Counted from the first letter of the stretch, positions 15,618-24,490 are shown. The stretch: 64,000 nucleotides of DNA from Gordonia hydrophobica NBRC 16057 (GCF_001592365.1 NZ_BCWU01000012.1:79896-143895), one strand, 5' to 3'. Notes: generated by a model from the sequence alone, not told the origin. Program-made: numbers and translations.

Positions 15618-16022
15618 CTACGACCCCGCCAGGTATGTCACGGAGATCGGAACGCCGTGACTGCGCAGGTCGTCGGAGATCTCGGCGAAGAAGCCCGCGG
15701 CGGGCACTGCCGCATCGCCGAAGTCCAGGTCGACGCCCGCGGCGATGTCGAGCGCGACGATGTCGGCGACGAAACTCGCGATAGACCGCGGACGGCCCAG
15801 CACCGCGATCCCCGAGAGTCCTTCTGCTGCACGCGGTTCGTCGATCACGCGCACGTGGAGCACCGACGCGCTCGGTCCGCCGCCGCGTCCCGCCAAGGCG
15901 GCCTGCAGCGAAACATAGCGTCGCTCCACCAGCGACGGCGGCGTCGTCCGTCGATCGACGACGAGCCTCACCCGGCAGGCGGATTCGCTCGGGGCCGCGG
16001 TCTCGGCCAGTACTGCGGTCAT
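15618..16022 (-). CDS. Uncharacterised 134-residue protein in a flavin-enzyme operon
   Basis: Start ATG at 16020-16022 (MTAVLAETAAPSESACRVRLVVDRR...). A longer in-frame extension to 16157 is Cys/Arg/Ser-rich and overlaps the upstream reductase gene, so it is rejected. I do not recognise the family. The protein has no signal peptide or membrane segment. Its pattern is alternating beta strands and helices (VLHVRVIDE, IAVLGRPRSIASFVADIVALDIAAGVDLDFGD, SHGVPISVTYLAGS), suggesting a small alpha/beta domain. It is the last gene of a three-gene minus-strand operon with a flavin reductase and a SnoaL-like protein, 28 bases after the reductase stop. It borders a repeat cluster on its 3' side. Confidence 0.65.
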   Translation of the reverse strand: MTAVLAETAAPSESACRVRLVVDRRTTPPSLVERRYVSLQAALAGRGGGPSASVLHVRVIDEPRAAEGLSGIAVLGRPRSIASFVADIVALDIAAGVDLDFGDAAVPAAGFFAEISDDLRSHGVPISVTYLAGS

Positions 16023-16050
16023 GTCGTACTCCTCAAACTCGGTGGATCGG

Positions 16051-16587
16051 TCACAGTCCGCGCAGCACCGGGAACGTGCTGCGATGGAAGACGAGGGGCG
16101 CGGTGTCCTGCGCGTGCCCGACCGCATGCACGCGCAGGATGACGACCGTGTGGTCACCGGCCTCGACCTCGGATTCGATGGTGCAGTCCAGCCAACTCAT
16201 CGCGTCGCCGATGAACAGCGCGCCGCCGTCGGCGGCATGCGTGCGGACGCCGTCGAAACGGTCGCCCGCACCGGCCAGCCGTCGGCACAGGTCGCTCTGG
16301 TCCTCACCGAGCACCGACAGTCCCAGATGCGGCGATCGGCGCAGGGCGGGCCAGGTGGTCGACTCCTTGCGGACCGAGAACAGCACCATCGGCGGGTCGT
16401 ACGAGACGCCGACGCTCACCGAGGTCGCGACCAACCCGTGGGCGCCGTCCTCGTCGACGGAGCACAGGGCCACGACGGCCGCGGGGAAGCCGTTGAACAC
16501 CGCTCGGATCTGCTCCGATCCGGCGCCGGCCGGCATCAGCGCGTCGACGTCGGCGCCGAATCTGCGTTCCATCACGTCAGCAGTCAT
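16051..16587 (-). CDS. Flavin reductase-like protein (HpaC/HsaB type)
   Basis: 178 residues, ATG start. It contains the flavin_reduct signature (RAVFNGFPAAVVALCSVDE...HGLVATSVSVGVSYDPPMVLFSVRKESTTWPALRRS), the GLSVLGEDQSDLCRRLAG segment and the C-terminal LVFHRSTFPVL. It supplies reduced FMN/FAD to an oxygenase. The acyl-CoA-dehydrogenase-like protein at 20880-22067 is a good candidate partner, because HsaA-type oxygenases pair with such reductases; the HpaB-like enzyme is another. It is in an operon with a SnoaL-like gene (9 bases upstream). This is the second flavin reductase in 8 kb. Confidence 0.88.
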   Translation of the reverse strand: MTADVMERRFGADVDALMPAGAGSEQIRAVFNGFPAAVVALCSVDEDGAHGLVATSVSVGVSYDPPMVLFSVRKESTTWPALRRSPHLGLSVLGEDQSDLCRRLAGAGDRFDGVRTHAADGGALFIGDAMSWLDCTIESEVEAGDHTVVILRVHAVGHAQDTAPLVFHRSTFPVLRGL

Positions 16588-16596
16588 GACGCCGCC

Positions 16597-16992
16597 TCAG
16601 GCCGCGATGCCGACGGTGGCCCAGAACTTCTCGAACGAGGACGGCACCAGGTCGCCGCCCCGCGTCACCACGCCGTCGACGAAGCGGTGCGTCATCACCA
16701 TCGTGATGTCGAGTTCCTCGCTGCCCAGGCGGCGGTAGGCCCGCACCTTGGCGACGACGAGCTCGTCGTCGATCACCTCGCAGTCGACCACTTCGTTGCG
16801 CGACTCGTCGAGCTTGGCCAGCACGCCGAAGGCCTCGAGGAACTCCCCCTTGCTGTAGAGCCGGAGCGAGCCGTCCAAGGTGAAGCCCGCCCAGGTCATG
16901 TCGTCGGAGTAGAGCGCGACCAGCGGGCCGGGGTCACCGGCGTCGGCGGCGGCGAAGGCCGCCTTGAGTGCGTCGGCGTTGTGCTGAGACAT
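16597..16992 (-). CDS. SnoaL-like (NTF2-fold) protein
   Basis: 131 residues. I chose the ATG at 16990-16992 (MSQHNADALKAAF...) because AAGGGA lies about 7 bases upstream; the ATG two codons earlier would be too close to it. The pattern ALKAAFAAADAGDPGPLVALYSDDMTWAG...VVDCEVIDDELVVAKVRAYRR...ITMVMTHRFVDGVV is that of SnoaL_2/NTF2-like cone-shaped barrels. Members include polyketide cyclases, limonene-epoxide hydrolase relatives and many of unknown function. It is the first gene of the operon divergent from the large LuxR regulator and therefore its most likely target. No catalytic residue assignment is made. Confidence 0.82.
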   Translation of the reverse strand: MSQHNADALKAAFAAADAGDPGPLVALYSDDMTWAGFTLDGSLRLYSKGEFLEAFGVLAKLDESRNEVVDCEVIDDELVVAKVRAYRRLGSEELDITMVMTHRFVDGVVTRGGDLVPSSFEKFWATVGIAA

Positions 16993-17228
16993 GTGCATTC
17001 CCTTCGATGAAGTGCGGCGCGAAGCCCGTACCTCAACTGTGTTCGATCTCACGCCGACCGAGAACCGTCCAACCACGTGGTCGCCCACGGCACCGGTCGC
17101 CACCACCTCTGCCGGACCGTTCACGCTGGTCACAGGTCTCATACCCAGGAAAGCCGCCCGCTTTCCGGGGCACCTTCCACACCGGAATGACACATCTTGA
17201 CCACCCGGGTTGATGGACACCACACCGG

Positions 17229-17257
17229 TTGTCGATAGTGATTCACATCATTGTCGA
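17229..17257. promoter_or_regulatory. Direct repeat TTGTCGA x2 upstream of the large LuxR gene
   Basis: TTGTCGA at 17229-17235 and 17251-17257, 22 bases apart (two helical turns), lies directly before the ribosome-binding site of the LuxR gene. It is a plausible autoregulatory or activator site; it may also be chance. Confidence 0.35.
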
Positions 17258-17273
17258 CCGCTGGGAGCCGCGA

Positions 17274-19910
17274 ATGAACGCCGACGAGTGGGCCGAGATC
17301 CATCGTTGTCGAGCACAAGGCGAGTCCATCTCCGGAATCGCAGGCCGCCTCCGGATGTCTCGGAACACGGTCAAGCGAGCACTCGCAACCACCGAGCCGC
17401 CCAACGATCATCGCCGCCTGAAGGGCTCGGCGACCGACGCCGTCGAAGACCAGATCCGCGAGTTGCTGATCGAGCAGCCGTCGATCTCGATCGCCGAGAT
17501 CGGCCGGATCATCGGGTGGGACCGATCCCGCACCCTGCTGTCACGCCGCGTGAACGCACTGCGCGTCGACGACACCGCGGCAGGCGGGACTCCCACCGCC
17601 GGCCGAGCCACCATTCCCCGCCCGGCGACGAGTTTCGTCGGTCGGCTCGACGAGATCCGCGACCTGCGGCGGCTGCTCGGCGAGCATCGACTGGTGTCGA
17701 TCGTCGGCTCGGGCGGCATGGGCAAGACCCGGCTGGCGGTCGAAGCGGCCGAGGAGTTCCGTCGCGCCTTCCCCGAAGGGGTGCGCTTCGTCGAGTTCTC
17801 CGGACTCCGCAGCGAGAGCCTGCTGGCCCAGACCGTCTGCGACGCACTGGGATTGGATGTCAGCGAAACCCAGGGCACATCGCTCGATGACTTGATCGTC
17901 GACCACCTGCACTCCCGCCGGATGCTGCTGGTTCTCGACAACTGCGAGCATCTCGTCGAAGAGATCGCGACGCTGGTCGACCGCCTGGTCGAGGAGACCG
18001 CCAATCTGCGCATCCTGATCACCTCGCGCGAGTACCTGGCCGTGCCCGGCGAGTACGTCTTCCATCTGTCTCCCCTGCCGACCGGCGAGCACGACTCGGT
18101 GGGCGCCGCCGTCGAACTGTTCACCCAGCGCGCCACCGCGACCGTCGACGGATTCGAGCTCACGGATGCGAATCTGGCCTTTGTCCAACGGATCTGCCGA
18201 CGGCTCGACGGCCTGCCCCTGGCCATCGAACTGGCCTGCACGCGGCTGAGTGTGCTGTCGGTGCGCGACCTCGCCGATCTCCTCGACCGGCACCTGTCGA
18301 TGCTGACCGTCGGCTCGCGTCGTCGGACGTCGCGCCACCGCAGCCTGGAGGCGACGATCGACTGGAGTTTCGATCTGTGCTCCGCCGACGAACGCCTGCT
18401 CTGGTCGCGCGTGTCGGTCTTCGTCGGCGGCTTCGATCTCGCGACCGCCGTCGAGGTCTGCGGCGACGACTCGTTGGACGACGCCGCGATCATGGAGGCG
18501 CTCTCCGGACTGGTCGCGAAATCGGTGATCTCCCGGTTCGAGCACGGCGGCAGCGGCGCACACGTGCGATTCCGGATGCTCGAATCGATCAGGGCGTACG
18601 GGTGGGGCAAAGCCGAGAAGGCCGAGCGCGATGCGATGACCGCGCGGCTGCTGGATTGGAGCGCGAGGGCGATCGTCGAGTCCGCCGACAGCTGGTACGG
18701 CCCGGAGCAGCTCGCCACGATCACGGTGGTCCAAGACAATCGTGGGAATGTGCGGGCGGCGCTCGAATCGGCGATGTCGGCTCCCGACGACGTCGCCCTC
18801 ACGACCACGGCCACCGCGGCCTTGAGCCGCGCCACGTTCCTGTGGGCGTGCGGTGTCTCCGCGCGTGAGCATCGGATGTGGCTCACCAAGGCCCTCGACC
18901 TGCCGCACGCGCCGGCCGCACACAAGGCCCGGATGTTCGGCGTGCTCGCGCTGCTGCAGACCCTGCAGGGCGATCGCGAGTCGGCGGACTTCGCGCTGCA
19001 ACGCGCCCGCGAGCTCGCCGCCCGCGAACACGATGCGGAGACTGCGGCGTTTGCGACGCACACCGCCGGGCTGCGCGACTTCTTCGCGGGCGATTTCGAC
19101 GCCGCACGCATCAACCTCGACGCCGCCGAGTCCGCCTATCGGTCGATCGGCGCGCCGGCGGCCCTGCACGCGACCCTCGCCGTTCATCGCGGCATGCTGC
19201 TGTCCGCGACGCTCGAGGTGGATGCGGCGGAGGCGACCTTCGCCGCGGTGTACGACGACACCGAGGCCGTCGGCGAGCTGTGGTTCCACTCGTATGCGAC
19301 GTACGGTCTCGGGCTGGTCGCGCTGCTCCGCGGCGATCCGTCGTCCGCGGCGACGATGGCCGACCAAGCGCTGCGCGGGCACCGAGCCTTCGGCGACACC
19401 ATCGGCATGACGCTGATGTCGGACCTGCTGGGCTGGGCTCTCGCCGAAGACGGTTCCAGTGAACGCGCCGCGGTGATCCTCGGCGCCGCGACCGCGATGT
19501 GGGCGTCCGTCGGTCGTCAGCTGTACGGCTCGGATCACTGGAACAGCTTGCGCGCCAGCGCGATCGAGACCGCCCGCAGAGATCTCGGCGACACTGCCTT
19601 CGAACGCGCCTGGGACCGCGGCCGCGCGATGTCGCAGACCGAACTGCTCGCGTGCCTCTTCGACGCCGAACCCGACGACGAGCCGTGTCCGCCGAAGGTC
19701 ACGCAGCGCCGCCTCGGCACCGTCGACGATCTCTCCGAGCGAGAACGAGAGGTGGCCGAGATGGTGGCGGAGGGGCTCACCAACAAGCAGATCGCCGAGC
19801 GTCTGGTGTTGTCGCACCGCACCGTCGAAGGGCACGTCGAGCACATTCTGAGCAAGCTCCACATCGGTCGACGCAGCATGGTCGCCGCGGTGCTCGACAC
19901 CGTGGACTGA
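17274..19910 (+). CDS. Large LuxR-family ATPase regulator with N-terminal transposase-like HTH
   Basis: 878 residues. ATG 17274 (MNADEWAEIHRC...) follows GGGAG; an upstream TTG in frame is less likely. Residues about 1-45 form an IS21 IstA-like HTH (WAEIHRCRAQGESISGIAGRLRMSRNTVKRAL), followed by a second winged-helix-like segment (about 55-95). Residues about 115-430 form an AAA/NB-ARC-type ATPase with Walker A GSGGMGKTRLAVE, Walker B MLLVLDNCEHL and the LPLAIELACTRLSVLS motif. A TPR-like helical region (about 480-800) follows. The last 60 residues are a LuxR HTH (LSEREREVAEMVAEGLTNKQIAERLVLSHRTVEGHVEHILSKLHI). The architecture resembles LAL/AfsR-STAND regulators, which use ATP as a switch upon ligand binding. 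It is divergent from the SnoaL/flavin reductase operon and convergent with the SDR/oxygenase genes, so it probably activates the surrounding catabolic genes. Confidence 0.92.
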   Translation: MNADEWAEIHRCRAQGESISGIAGRLRMSRNTVKRALATTEPPNDHRRLKGSATDAVEDQIRELLIEQPSISIAEIGRIIGWDRSRTLLSRRVNALRVDDTAAGGTPTAGRATIPRPATSFVGRLDEIRDLRRLLGEHRLVSIVGSGGMGKTRLAVEAAEEFRRAFPEGVRFVEFSGLRSESLLAQTVCDALGLDVSETQGTSLDDLIVDHLHSRRMLLVLDNCEHLVEEIATLVDRLVEETANLRILITSREYLAVPGEYVFHLSPLPTGEHDSVGAAVELFTQRATATVDGFELTDANLAFVQRICRRLDGLPLAIELACTRLSVLSVRDLADLLDRHLSMLTVGSRRRTSRHRSLEATIDWSFDLCSADERLLWSRVSVFVGGFDLATAVEVCGDDSLDDAAIMEALSGLVAKSVISRFEHGGSGAHVRFRMLESIRAYGWGKAEKAERDAMTARLLDWSARAIVESADSWYGPEQLATITVVQDNRGNVRAALESAMSAPDDVALTTTATAALSRATFLWACGVSAREHRMWLTKALDLPHAPAAHKARMFGVLALLQTLQGDRESADFALQRARELAAREHDAETAAFATHTAGLRDFFAGDFDAARINLDAAESAYRSIGAPAALHATLAVHRGMLLSATLEVDAAEATFAAVYDDTEAVGELWFHSYATYGLGLVALLRGDPSSAATMADQALRGHRAFGDTIGMTLMSDLLGWALAEDGSSERAAVILGAATAMWASVGRQLYGSDHWNSLRASAIETARRDLGDTAFERAWDRGRAMSQTELLACLFDAEPDDEPCPPKVTQRRLGTVDDLSEREREVAEMVAEGLTNKQIAERLVLSHRTVEGHVEHILSKLHIGRRSMVAAVLDTVD

Positions 19911-19931
19911 TCGCCTCGAGGAGACGACGAG

Positions 19932-19970
19932 GGCCGCCCCGACCTGTGTCGAGCACAGTTCGGGGCGGCC
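19932..19970. terminator. Bidirectional hairpin terminator between luxR and SDR genes
   Basis: A perfect 11-bp stem GGCCGCCCCGA (19932-19942) / TCGGGGCGGCC (19960-19970) has an inner CTGTG/CACAG stem closing on TCGAG. It lies between convergent genes and has no U tract, as is common in high-GC actinobacteria. Confidence 0.8.
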
Positions 19971-19988
19971 CGGATCGGGGTGGCGGAC

Positions 19989-20825
19989 TCACACCTTCGA
20001 CATCGCTCCGGCATCCACCGGCAGCGCGATTCCGGTGACGTACCGGGATGCGTCCGAAGCCAACCAGAGCACCGCGTTCGAGATGTCGCTCGGCTCCAGC
20101 CACGGCGTCGGAAGCACGTTCATGCCGCTCTGGCAGGCCTCCCGGAAGTCGTCGTGCGTCGGACTCTCCAGGTCGGGCCGGAACAGCCGATACATCGCCT
20201 CGTGATCGATCATGTCGGTCAGCACCGACGTCGGATGGATCGAGTTGCAGCGGATCCGATGGGCGCCCAACTCGTTCGACGCGGTCCGCGCCAGCCCGGT
20301 GACACCGTGCTTGGCTGCGACGTAGTGCGCGAAGTTCGGGAAGCCCTGCAAGCCGCCGGTGGAGCTGATCAAGATGATCGACCCGCCCTCCCCCTGGTCG
20401 ATCAAGTGGGGGACGGTGGCGCGCATCGTCTTCCACACACCGCTGAGATTGATGTCGATCATCTCGTCCCACTGGTGTTCGGTCAGCTCGTGCAGGGGCG
20501 CCGAGGAGAAGATCCCCGCGTTGGCGACGACGATGTCGAGCCGACCGAGTTCGGCGATGCCCGCGGCGACGGCCTTCTCCATCGCGCCGAGGTCGCGGAC
20601 GTCGGCCACCGCTGTCACCGCGCGCTGCCCCGCCTTCTCCACGTACCGCGCGGTCTCGTCCAGCTCTTCGACGGTGCTGCCGCGGTACTCCGTGGTGTCG
20701 ACCTTCGCGCAGAGGTCGATCGCGATGATGTCGGCGCCCTCTTCAGCGAGCCGAATCGCATGCGAGCGTCCCTGACCGCGCGCCGCGCCGGTCACCAGTG
20801 CCACCTTGTTGTCCAGTTGTCCCAT
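19989..20825 (-). CDS. Short-chain dehydrogenase, mycofactocin-coupled (carveol-dehydrogenase-like)
   Basis: 278 residues. ATG 20823-20825 lies 7 bases after AAGGA; a GTG two codons upstream is less well placed. Rossmann motif VALVTGAARGQGRSHAIRLAEEGADIIAIDLC, an insertion after beta-2 (AKVDTTEYRGSTVEELDETARYVEKAGQRA), NAG at VVANAGIF, and the catalytic S-Y-K (ISSTGG...HYVAAKHG). The GAARGQGRSHA motif with this insertion is characteristic of the mycofactocin-dependent SDR subfamily, which holds its NAD(H) tightly and relies on mycofactocin for recycling. It oxidises an alcohol to a ketone or aldehyde; carveol and other terpenols are known substrates in the family. It is probably in an operon with the oxygenase gene upstream (20880-22067). 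Confidence 0.9.
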   Translation of the reverse strand: MGQLDNKVALVTGAARGQGRSHAIRLAEEGADIIAIDLCAKVDTTEYRGSTVEELDETARYVEKAGQRAVTAVADVRDLGAMEKAVAAGIAELGRLDIVVANAGIFSSAPLHELTEHQWDEMIDINLSGVWKTMRATVPHLIDQGEGGSIILISSTGGLQGFPNFAHYVAAKHGVTGLARTASNELGAHRIRCNSIHPTSVLTDMIDHEAMYRLFRPDLESPTHDDFREACQSGMNVLPTPWLEPSDISNAVLWLASDASRYVTGIALPVDAGAMSKV

Positions 20826-20879
20826 CGTCACGTCCTTCTTCTCGTCGTTCGTGTGGTTCGTCGTGGGTCGGCGCGGGCG

Positions 20880-22067
20880 TCAGCGCGCGCGTCGGTAGGC
20901 GGGCAGGATGTCGGCGGCCGCTTCCGCGATCGTCATCCGGTCGATCAACGCGTGCTGGGTGGCGACGGCCGCGTCGCGCACGCACCGGCCGAGCGCGCTG
21001 GGGTTCCGGACCGTCGCGCTGCCGGCCCAGCGGTGCGCGAACATCACCACGTCGCCTGCCACCTCCTGCGCCCAGGTCGCTGTCTGCCGCATCCGGGCGC
21101 GCTGCTCGGCGGTGATGGTCTCGCCGCGTGCCGCCGTCGCCTCGGCGTCGCCGTACACCTCGTAGACGTATGCCTGTGCGGCGCGGAAAAGCGCCTCGCG
21201 TCGGCCGAACTCCAGACGGAAGACATCGGAGTCGCCGACCACGCCGTCGTATCCCGGCCGGACCTTGGTCTCCAGAATCCCGGCGATCTCCTGCAGCGCG
21301 CGCTCGGCGAGTCCCAGCGCGACGGGTGCGTGCCCGCCGACGCCGATGCCCAACAGTCCCAGTTCGTAGACCGGTTCCGGCTGGGTGGGGGTGGTGGAGA
21401 ACGTCTTCATGGTGAACCGGTCGGCGGCGAAGCAGTCCGCCACCTGGTAGTCGTACGATCCGGTCCCGACCATGCCCATCACGTCCCAGTTGCCCAGGAA
21501 CTCGACCTGGTCGCGCGGGACGAAGGCGATCCGGCAGTCCGGTTGCCCGTCGTCGTCGATGACGGGCTCACCGTTCTCGTCGTGGACGACGAAGCCCACA
21601 CCGATCCACGAGGCGTGGGCGGAGCCGCTCGCGAACTGGAACCGGCCGTCGATGCGGAAGCCGCCGTCCACACGGACGCCACGCCCGGTCGGAACGATCA
21701 TGCCCGCGGTGATGCCCTTCAGTTCGCCGCCGAAGATCTCTTCGGCGCCGACCGGATCCATGAAGCCGACCGCGACTCCGGTGCTGCACGCATTGGCCAT
21801 GAACGCCCACCCGGTGGACCCGTCGGCGCGGGAGATCTCCTGAATGATCTTGAACGTGGTGACGATGTCGAGTCCGGCGCCGCCGTACTGTTTCGGGACC
21901 AGTGCCCAGAACAGACCGGCCTCCGAGAGCGCCTCGAACACCGGCGTCGTGATGGTCGCCGCCTCCTCGATCGCATTCGCCTCGGCCTCGATGACCGTCG
22001 CGGCGGTCCGAGCGCGGTCGAGGTAGGTGTCGGCGTCGACTGCCGCCGGATTGTCGAGAATGGTCAT
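20880..22067 (-). CDS. Acyl-CoA-dehydrogenase-like flavin monooxygenase (HsaA/DszC-type)
   Basis: 395 residues from ATG 22065-22067, preceded by AAAGGGG. Upstream in-frame codons extend to 22250 but lack family similarity. Conserved blocks: ALSEAGLFWALVPKQYGGAGLD, ISRADGSTGWAFMANACSTG, RFQFASGSAHASWIGVGF, GMVGTGSYDYQVADCF and a C-terminal acyl-CoA_dh_2 helical domain with ALGRCVRDAAVATQHALIDR. This subgroup comprises FADH2/FMNH2-using oxygenases (HsaA, DszC, TftD-like) as well as true dehydrogenases; the catalytic Glu of acyl-CoA dehydrogenases is not evident. A flavin reductase is encoded nearby (16051-16587). Upstream DNA contains a 12-bp-period direct repeat (22150-22172). Confidence 0.85.
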   Translation of the reverse strand: MTILDNPAAVDADTYLDRARTAATVIEAEANAIEEAATITTPVFEALSEAGLFWALVPKQYGGAGLDIVTTFKIIQEISRADGSTGWAFMANACSTGVAVGFMDPVGAEEIFGGELKGITAGMIVPTGRGVRVDGGFRIDGRFQFASGSAHASWIGVGFVVHDENGEPVIDDDGQPDCRIAFVPRDQVEFLGNWDVMGMVGTGSYDYQVADCFAADRFTMKTFSTTPTQPEPVYELGLLGIGVGGHAPVALGLAERALQEIAGILETKVRPGYDGVVGDSDVFRLEFGRREALFRAAQAYVYEVYGDAEATAARGETITAEQRARMRQTATWAQEVAGDVVMFAHRWAGSATVRNPSALGRCVRDAAVATQHALIDRMTIAEAAADILPAYRRAR

Positions 22068-22149
22068 GGTGCTGCCCCTTTCAAGGCCGAACTCACTGTG
22101 GGTGACACAGACCACACTGTCGGGTTTCGATTCGATCGTCAGCGGGGTG

Positions 22150-22172
22150 ACTACGTGATCCACTACGTGATC
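22150..22172. promoter_or_regulatory. Tandem direct repeat ACTACGTGATC x2
   Basis: ACTACGTGATC at 22150-22160 and 22162-22172, a 12-bp period, lies about 85 bases upstream of the oxygenase gene (minus strand) and about 100 bases upstream of the small acidic-protein gene (plus strand). Each unit contains the palindrome TACGTG-like core. It is likely a regulator site in a divergent promoter. Confidence 0.5.
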
Positions 22173-22270
22173 ACTCGACGGGTGGGGTTCACGGTGCGCG
22201 CGCGCCGTCGCCGGGCGGCCCCGCTTACCATGGGACTCGGCAGTCGGCATCGATCTTGGAGGGACGAGCA

Positions 22271-22564
22271 GTGGTCGGACGGGCAGAGCGCAACAAGGAC
22301 TTGATCCAGGACGTCGTGGAGAACACCGCGCACCGGGTCGGGAACATCGCCTCGATCATCACCGCTGCGGTGGCCGACGTCGCCCGCGAGATCGGCGACC
22401 TGGTCACGGACGGTTTCGAGATGCGCGAGGCCGCGAAAGCCGCCCGCCGCGACTCGGCGCCCACGCCGCACCCCAAGTCGCAGCCGGTGGAGCAGGATTC
22501 GCTCAACGGCTACGACAGCGACGACGCCGACGAGACCGATGACGCTGACTCCGAGGACGACTGA
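22271..22564 (+). CDS. Small acidic-tailed protein upstream of recQ, unknown function
   Basis: 97 residues from GTG 22271, selected because GGAGGG (22258-22263) lies 7 bases before it. The N-terminal half is amphipathic helix ([60 protein letters not shown]). The C-terminal third is a disordered acidic tail ([17 protein letters not shown]). There is no signal peptide or obvious membrane span, although [13 protein letters not shown] could associate with membranes. It ends 7 bases before recQ and is likely cotranscribed. I do not recognise a family; short proteins with this layout are common in Mycobacteriales. Confidence 0.7.
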   Translation: MVGRAERNKDLIQDVVENTAHRVGNIASIITAAVADVAREIGDLVTDGFEMREAAKAARRDSAPTPHPKSQPVEQDSLNGYDSDDADETDDADSEDD

Positions 22565-22571
22565 TCGCGGC

Positions 22572-24404
22572 GTGTCAGACCAGTACGAGGTCCTCCGCAA
22601 CGTCTTCGGCTACGACGACTTCCGCGGCGACCAGGACCAGATCGTCTCCCATGTCATCGGCGGTGGCGACGCCGTCGTCCTGATGCCGACCGGCGGCGGA
22701 AAGAGCCTCTGCTACCAGGTGCCTGCGCTGGTGCGCGAGGGCTGCGCCGTGGTGGTGTCGCCACTGATCGCGCTGATGGCCGACCAGGTCGGGGCGTTGC
22801 AGCAGCTCGGCGTTCGCGCCGCATACCTGAACTCGACGCAGTTCCCGGAGGATCGCGCCGAGGTGGAGCGCGCGTACCTCGCCGGCGAACTGGACCTCAT
22901 CTACATCGCCCCGGAACGACTCAGCCAGCGCGGCACCCGCGAGTTCCTCGCGCGCGGCAGACTCGCGCTGATCGCGATCGACGAGGCGCACTGTGTGTCC
23001 CAGTGGGGCCACGACTTCCGACCCGATTACCTCGCACTCGGCGAGCTCGCCGAGATCTGGCCCGACGTCCCGCGGATCGCGCTCACCGCGACGGCCACGC
23101 GTCGGACCCACGAGGAGCTGACGTCGCGGCTGCACCTGGAGAACGCCCGCCACTTCGTCTCCAGCTTCGACCGCCCCAACATCACCTACCGCATCGAACC
23201 CAAGGCCAGCGCCAACAAGCAGCTGCTGGACTTCATCCGCACCGAGGGCGTCGTCGACGGCGAGCCCGCGACTGGCATCGTCTACGCGCTGAGCCGCAAG
23301 AGCGTCGAGAAGATCGCCGAGTTCCTGGCAGCGAACGGTGTCAACGCGGTCCCGTACCACGCAGGGCTGGATCGACGCGTCCGCGAGGACACGCTGCACC
23401 GCTTTCTCCGTGAGGACGGGATCGTGGTGGTCGCGACCATCGCGTTCGGCATGGGCATCGACAAACCCGACGTCCGGTTCGTCGCGCACATCGATCTCCC
23501 GAAGAGCATCGAGGGCTACTACCAGGAGACCGGTCGTGCCGGCCGCGACGGGCTGCCGTCGGTGGCGTGGATGGCGTACGGGCTGGCCGACGTGATGAAT
23601 CAGCGACGACTGATCGACCAGTCCGACGGCGACGCCGCTCACCGCCGCGTCCAATCCCAACTGCTCGACGCGATGCTCGCCCTGTGTGAGACGCCGACCT
23701 GCCGCAGGCAGCAGCTGCTCGGCTACTTCGACCAGCAGATCGAGCCGTGCGGCAACTGCGACACGTGTCTGGCGCCGCCCGCCACCTGGGACGGCACCGT
23801 GCCCGCGCAGAAACTGCTGTCGACCGTCTTCCGTCTGGACCGCGAGTTCAACCGGTCGGCCTACGGCGCCGGACATCTCATCGACATCCTGCTCGGCGCC
23901 GACAACGCCCGCATCCAGCAGCAGGGACATACTCGACTGAGCACCTACGGGATCGGCACCGAACTCGACGGCAGCGGCTGGCGCAGCGTGGTACGACAGC
24001 TGGTGGCGCTCGGGATCATCGTCCCGCACGGCGACTACGGCGTCCTCCGACTGACAGAGAAGGCCGCCCCGGTTCTCCGCGGCGAGCAGACTGTGATGCT
24101 GCGCGAAGACGTCAAGGCCACCCCTCGCGTCCGCAAAGCGTCGCGGCCGGTGTCGGCCGCACCGGATCTGTCCGACGAGGATCGGAACCTGTTCGAGGTG
24201 CTGCGCCGGTGGCGCGCCGGGGTCGCGAAAGAGGCGGGCGCCCCCGCGTTCACGGTGTTCAGCAACAAGACGCTCGAGGAGATCGCCGCCGTCAAACCGT
24301 CGAGCCGCGACGAGCTTCTCGGCGTCTCCGGCATCGGTCAGGCCAAACTCGACAACTACGGCGACCAGGTTCTGGAGATCCTCGCCGAGTTCGAGTCGGC
24401 TTAG
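22572..24404 (+). CDS. recQ: ATP-dependent DNA helicase RecQ
   Basis: 610 residues from GTG 22572 ([25 protein letters not shown]...), where the usual N terminus of RecQ begins. Motifs: Walker [22 protein letters not shown] box [20 protein letters not shown], motif III LTATAT, motif [12 protein letters not shown]. The zinc-binding domain follows ([24 protein letters not shown]), then winged helix, and a C-terminal HRDC domain (residues about 535-610: [33 protein letters not shown]...[16 protein letters not shown]). It is a 3'-5' helicase acting in recombinational repair. Length and domain set are complete. Confidence 0.96.
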   Translation: MSDQYEVLRNVFGYDDFRGDQDQIVSHVIGGGDAVVLMPTGGGKSLCYQVPALVREGCAVVVSPLIALMADQVGALQQLGVRAAYLNSTQFPEDRAEVERAYLAGELDLIYIAPERLSQRGTREFLARGRLALIAIDEAHCVSQWGHDFRPDYLALGELAEIWPDVPRIALTATATRRTHEELTSRLHLENARHFVSSFDRPNITYRIEPKASANKQLLDFIRTEGVVDGEPATGIVYALSRKSVEKIAEFLAANGVNAVPYHAGLDRRVREDTLHRFLREDGIVVVATIAFGMGIDKPDVRFVAHIDLPKSIEGYYQETGRAGRDGLPSVAWMAYGLADVMNQRRLIDQSDGDAAHRRVQSQLLDAMLALCETPTCRRQQLLGYFDQQIEPCGNCDTCLAPPATWDGTVPAQKLLSTVFRLDREFNRSAYGAGHLIDILLGADNARIQQQGHTRLSTYGIGTELDGSGWRSVVRQLVALGIIVPHGDYGVLRLTEKAAPVLRGEQTVMLREDVKATPRVRKASRPVSAAPDLSDEDRNLFEVLRRWRAGVAKEAGAPAFTVFSNKTLEEIAAVKPSSRDELLGVSGIGQAKLDNYGDQVLEILAEFESA

Positions 24405-24415
24405 CGACGACTATC

Positions 24416-24490
24416 GCTACAATCTGCTCCCTGAGCGGCCTCCGCCGGCAATGTTCCAGCGGAGGCCGCTCACCGTGCAGATCTTAGGCG
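24416..24490. repeat. Palindromic miniature element, copy A
   Basis: About 75 bp with ends AATCTGC and CAGATCTTAGGCG, and a perfect 13-bp internal stem GAGCGGCCTCCGC (24433-24445) / GCGGAGGCCGCTC (24459-24471). The conserved core GGCAATGTTCCAGCGGAGG is at 24447-24465. It shares core and ends with copies at 25437-25512 and 48904-48978. Lying between convergent recQ and the DUF559 gene, it can also act as a terminator. Confidence 0.8.

Noticed and set aside
17541..19862. 773-codon open frame antisense to the large LuxR gene
   Set aside because: Shadow of a gene with clear ATPase and LuxR motifs; no recognisable family and no ribosome-binding site.
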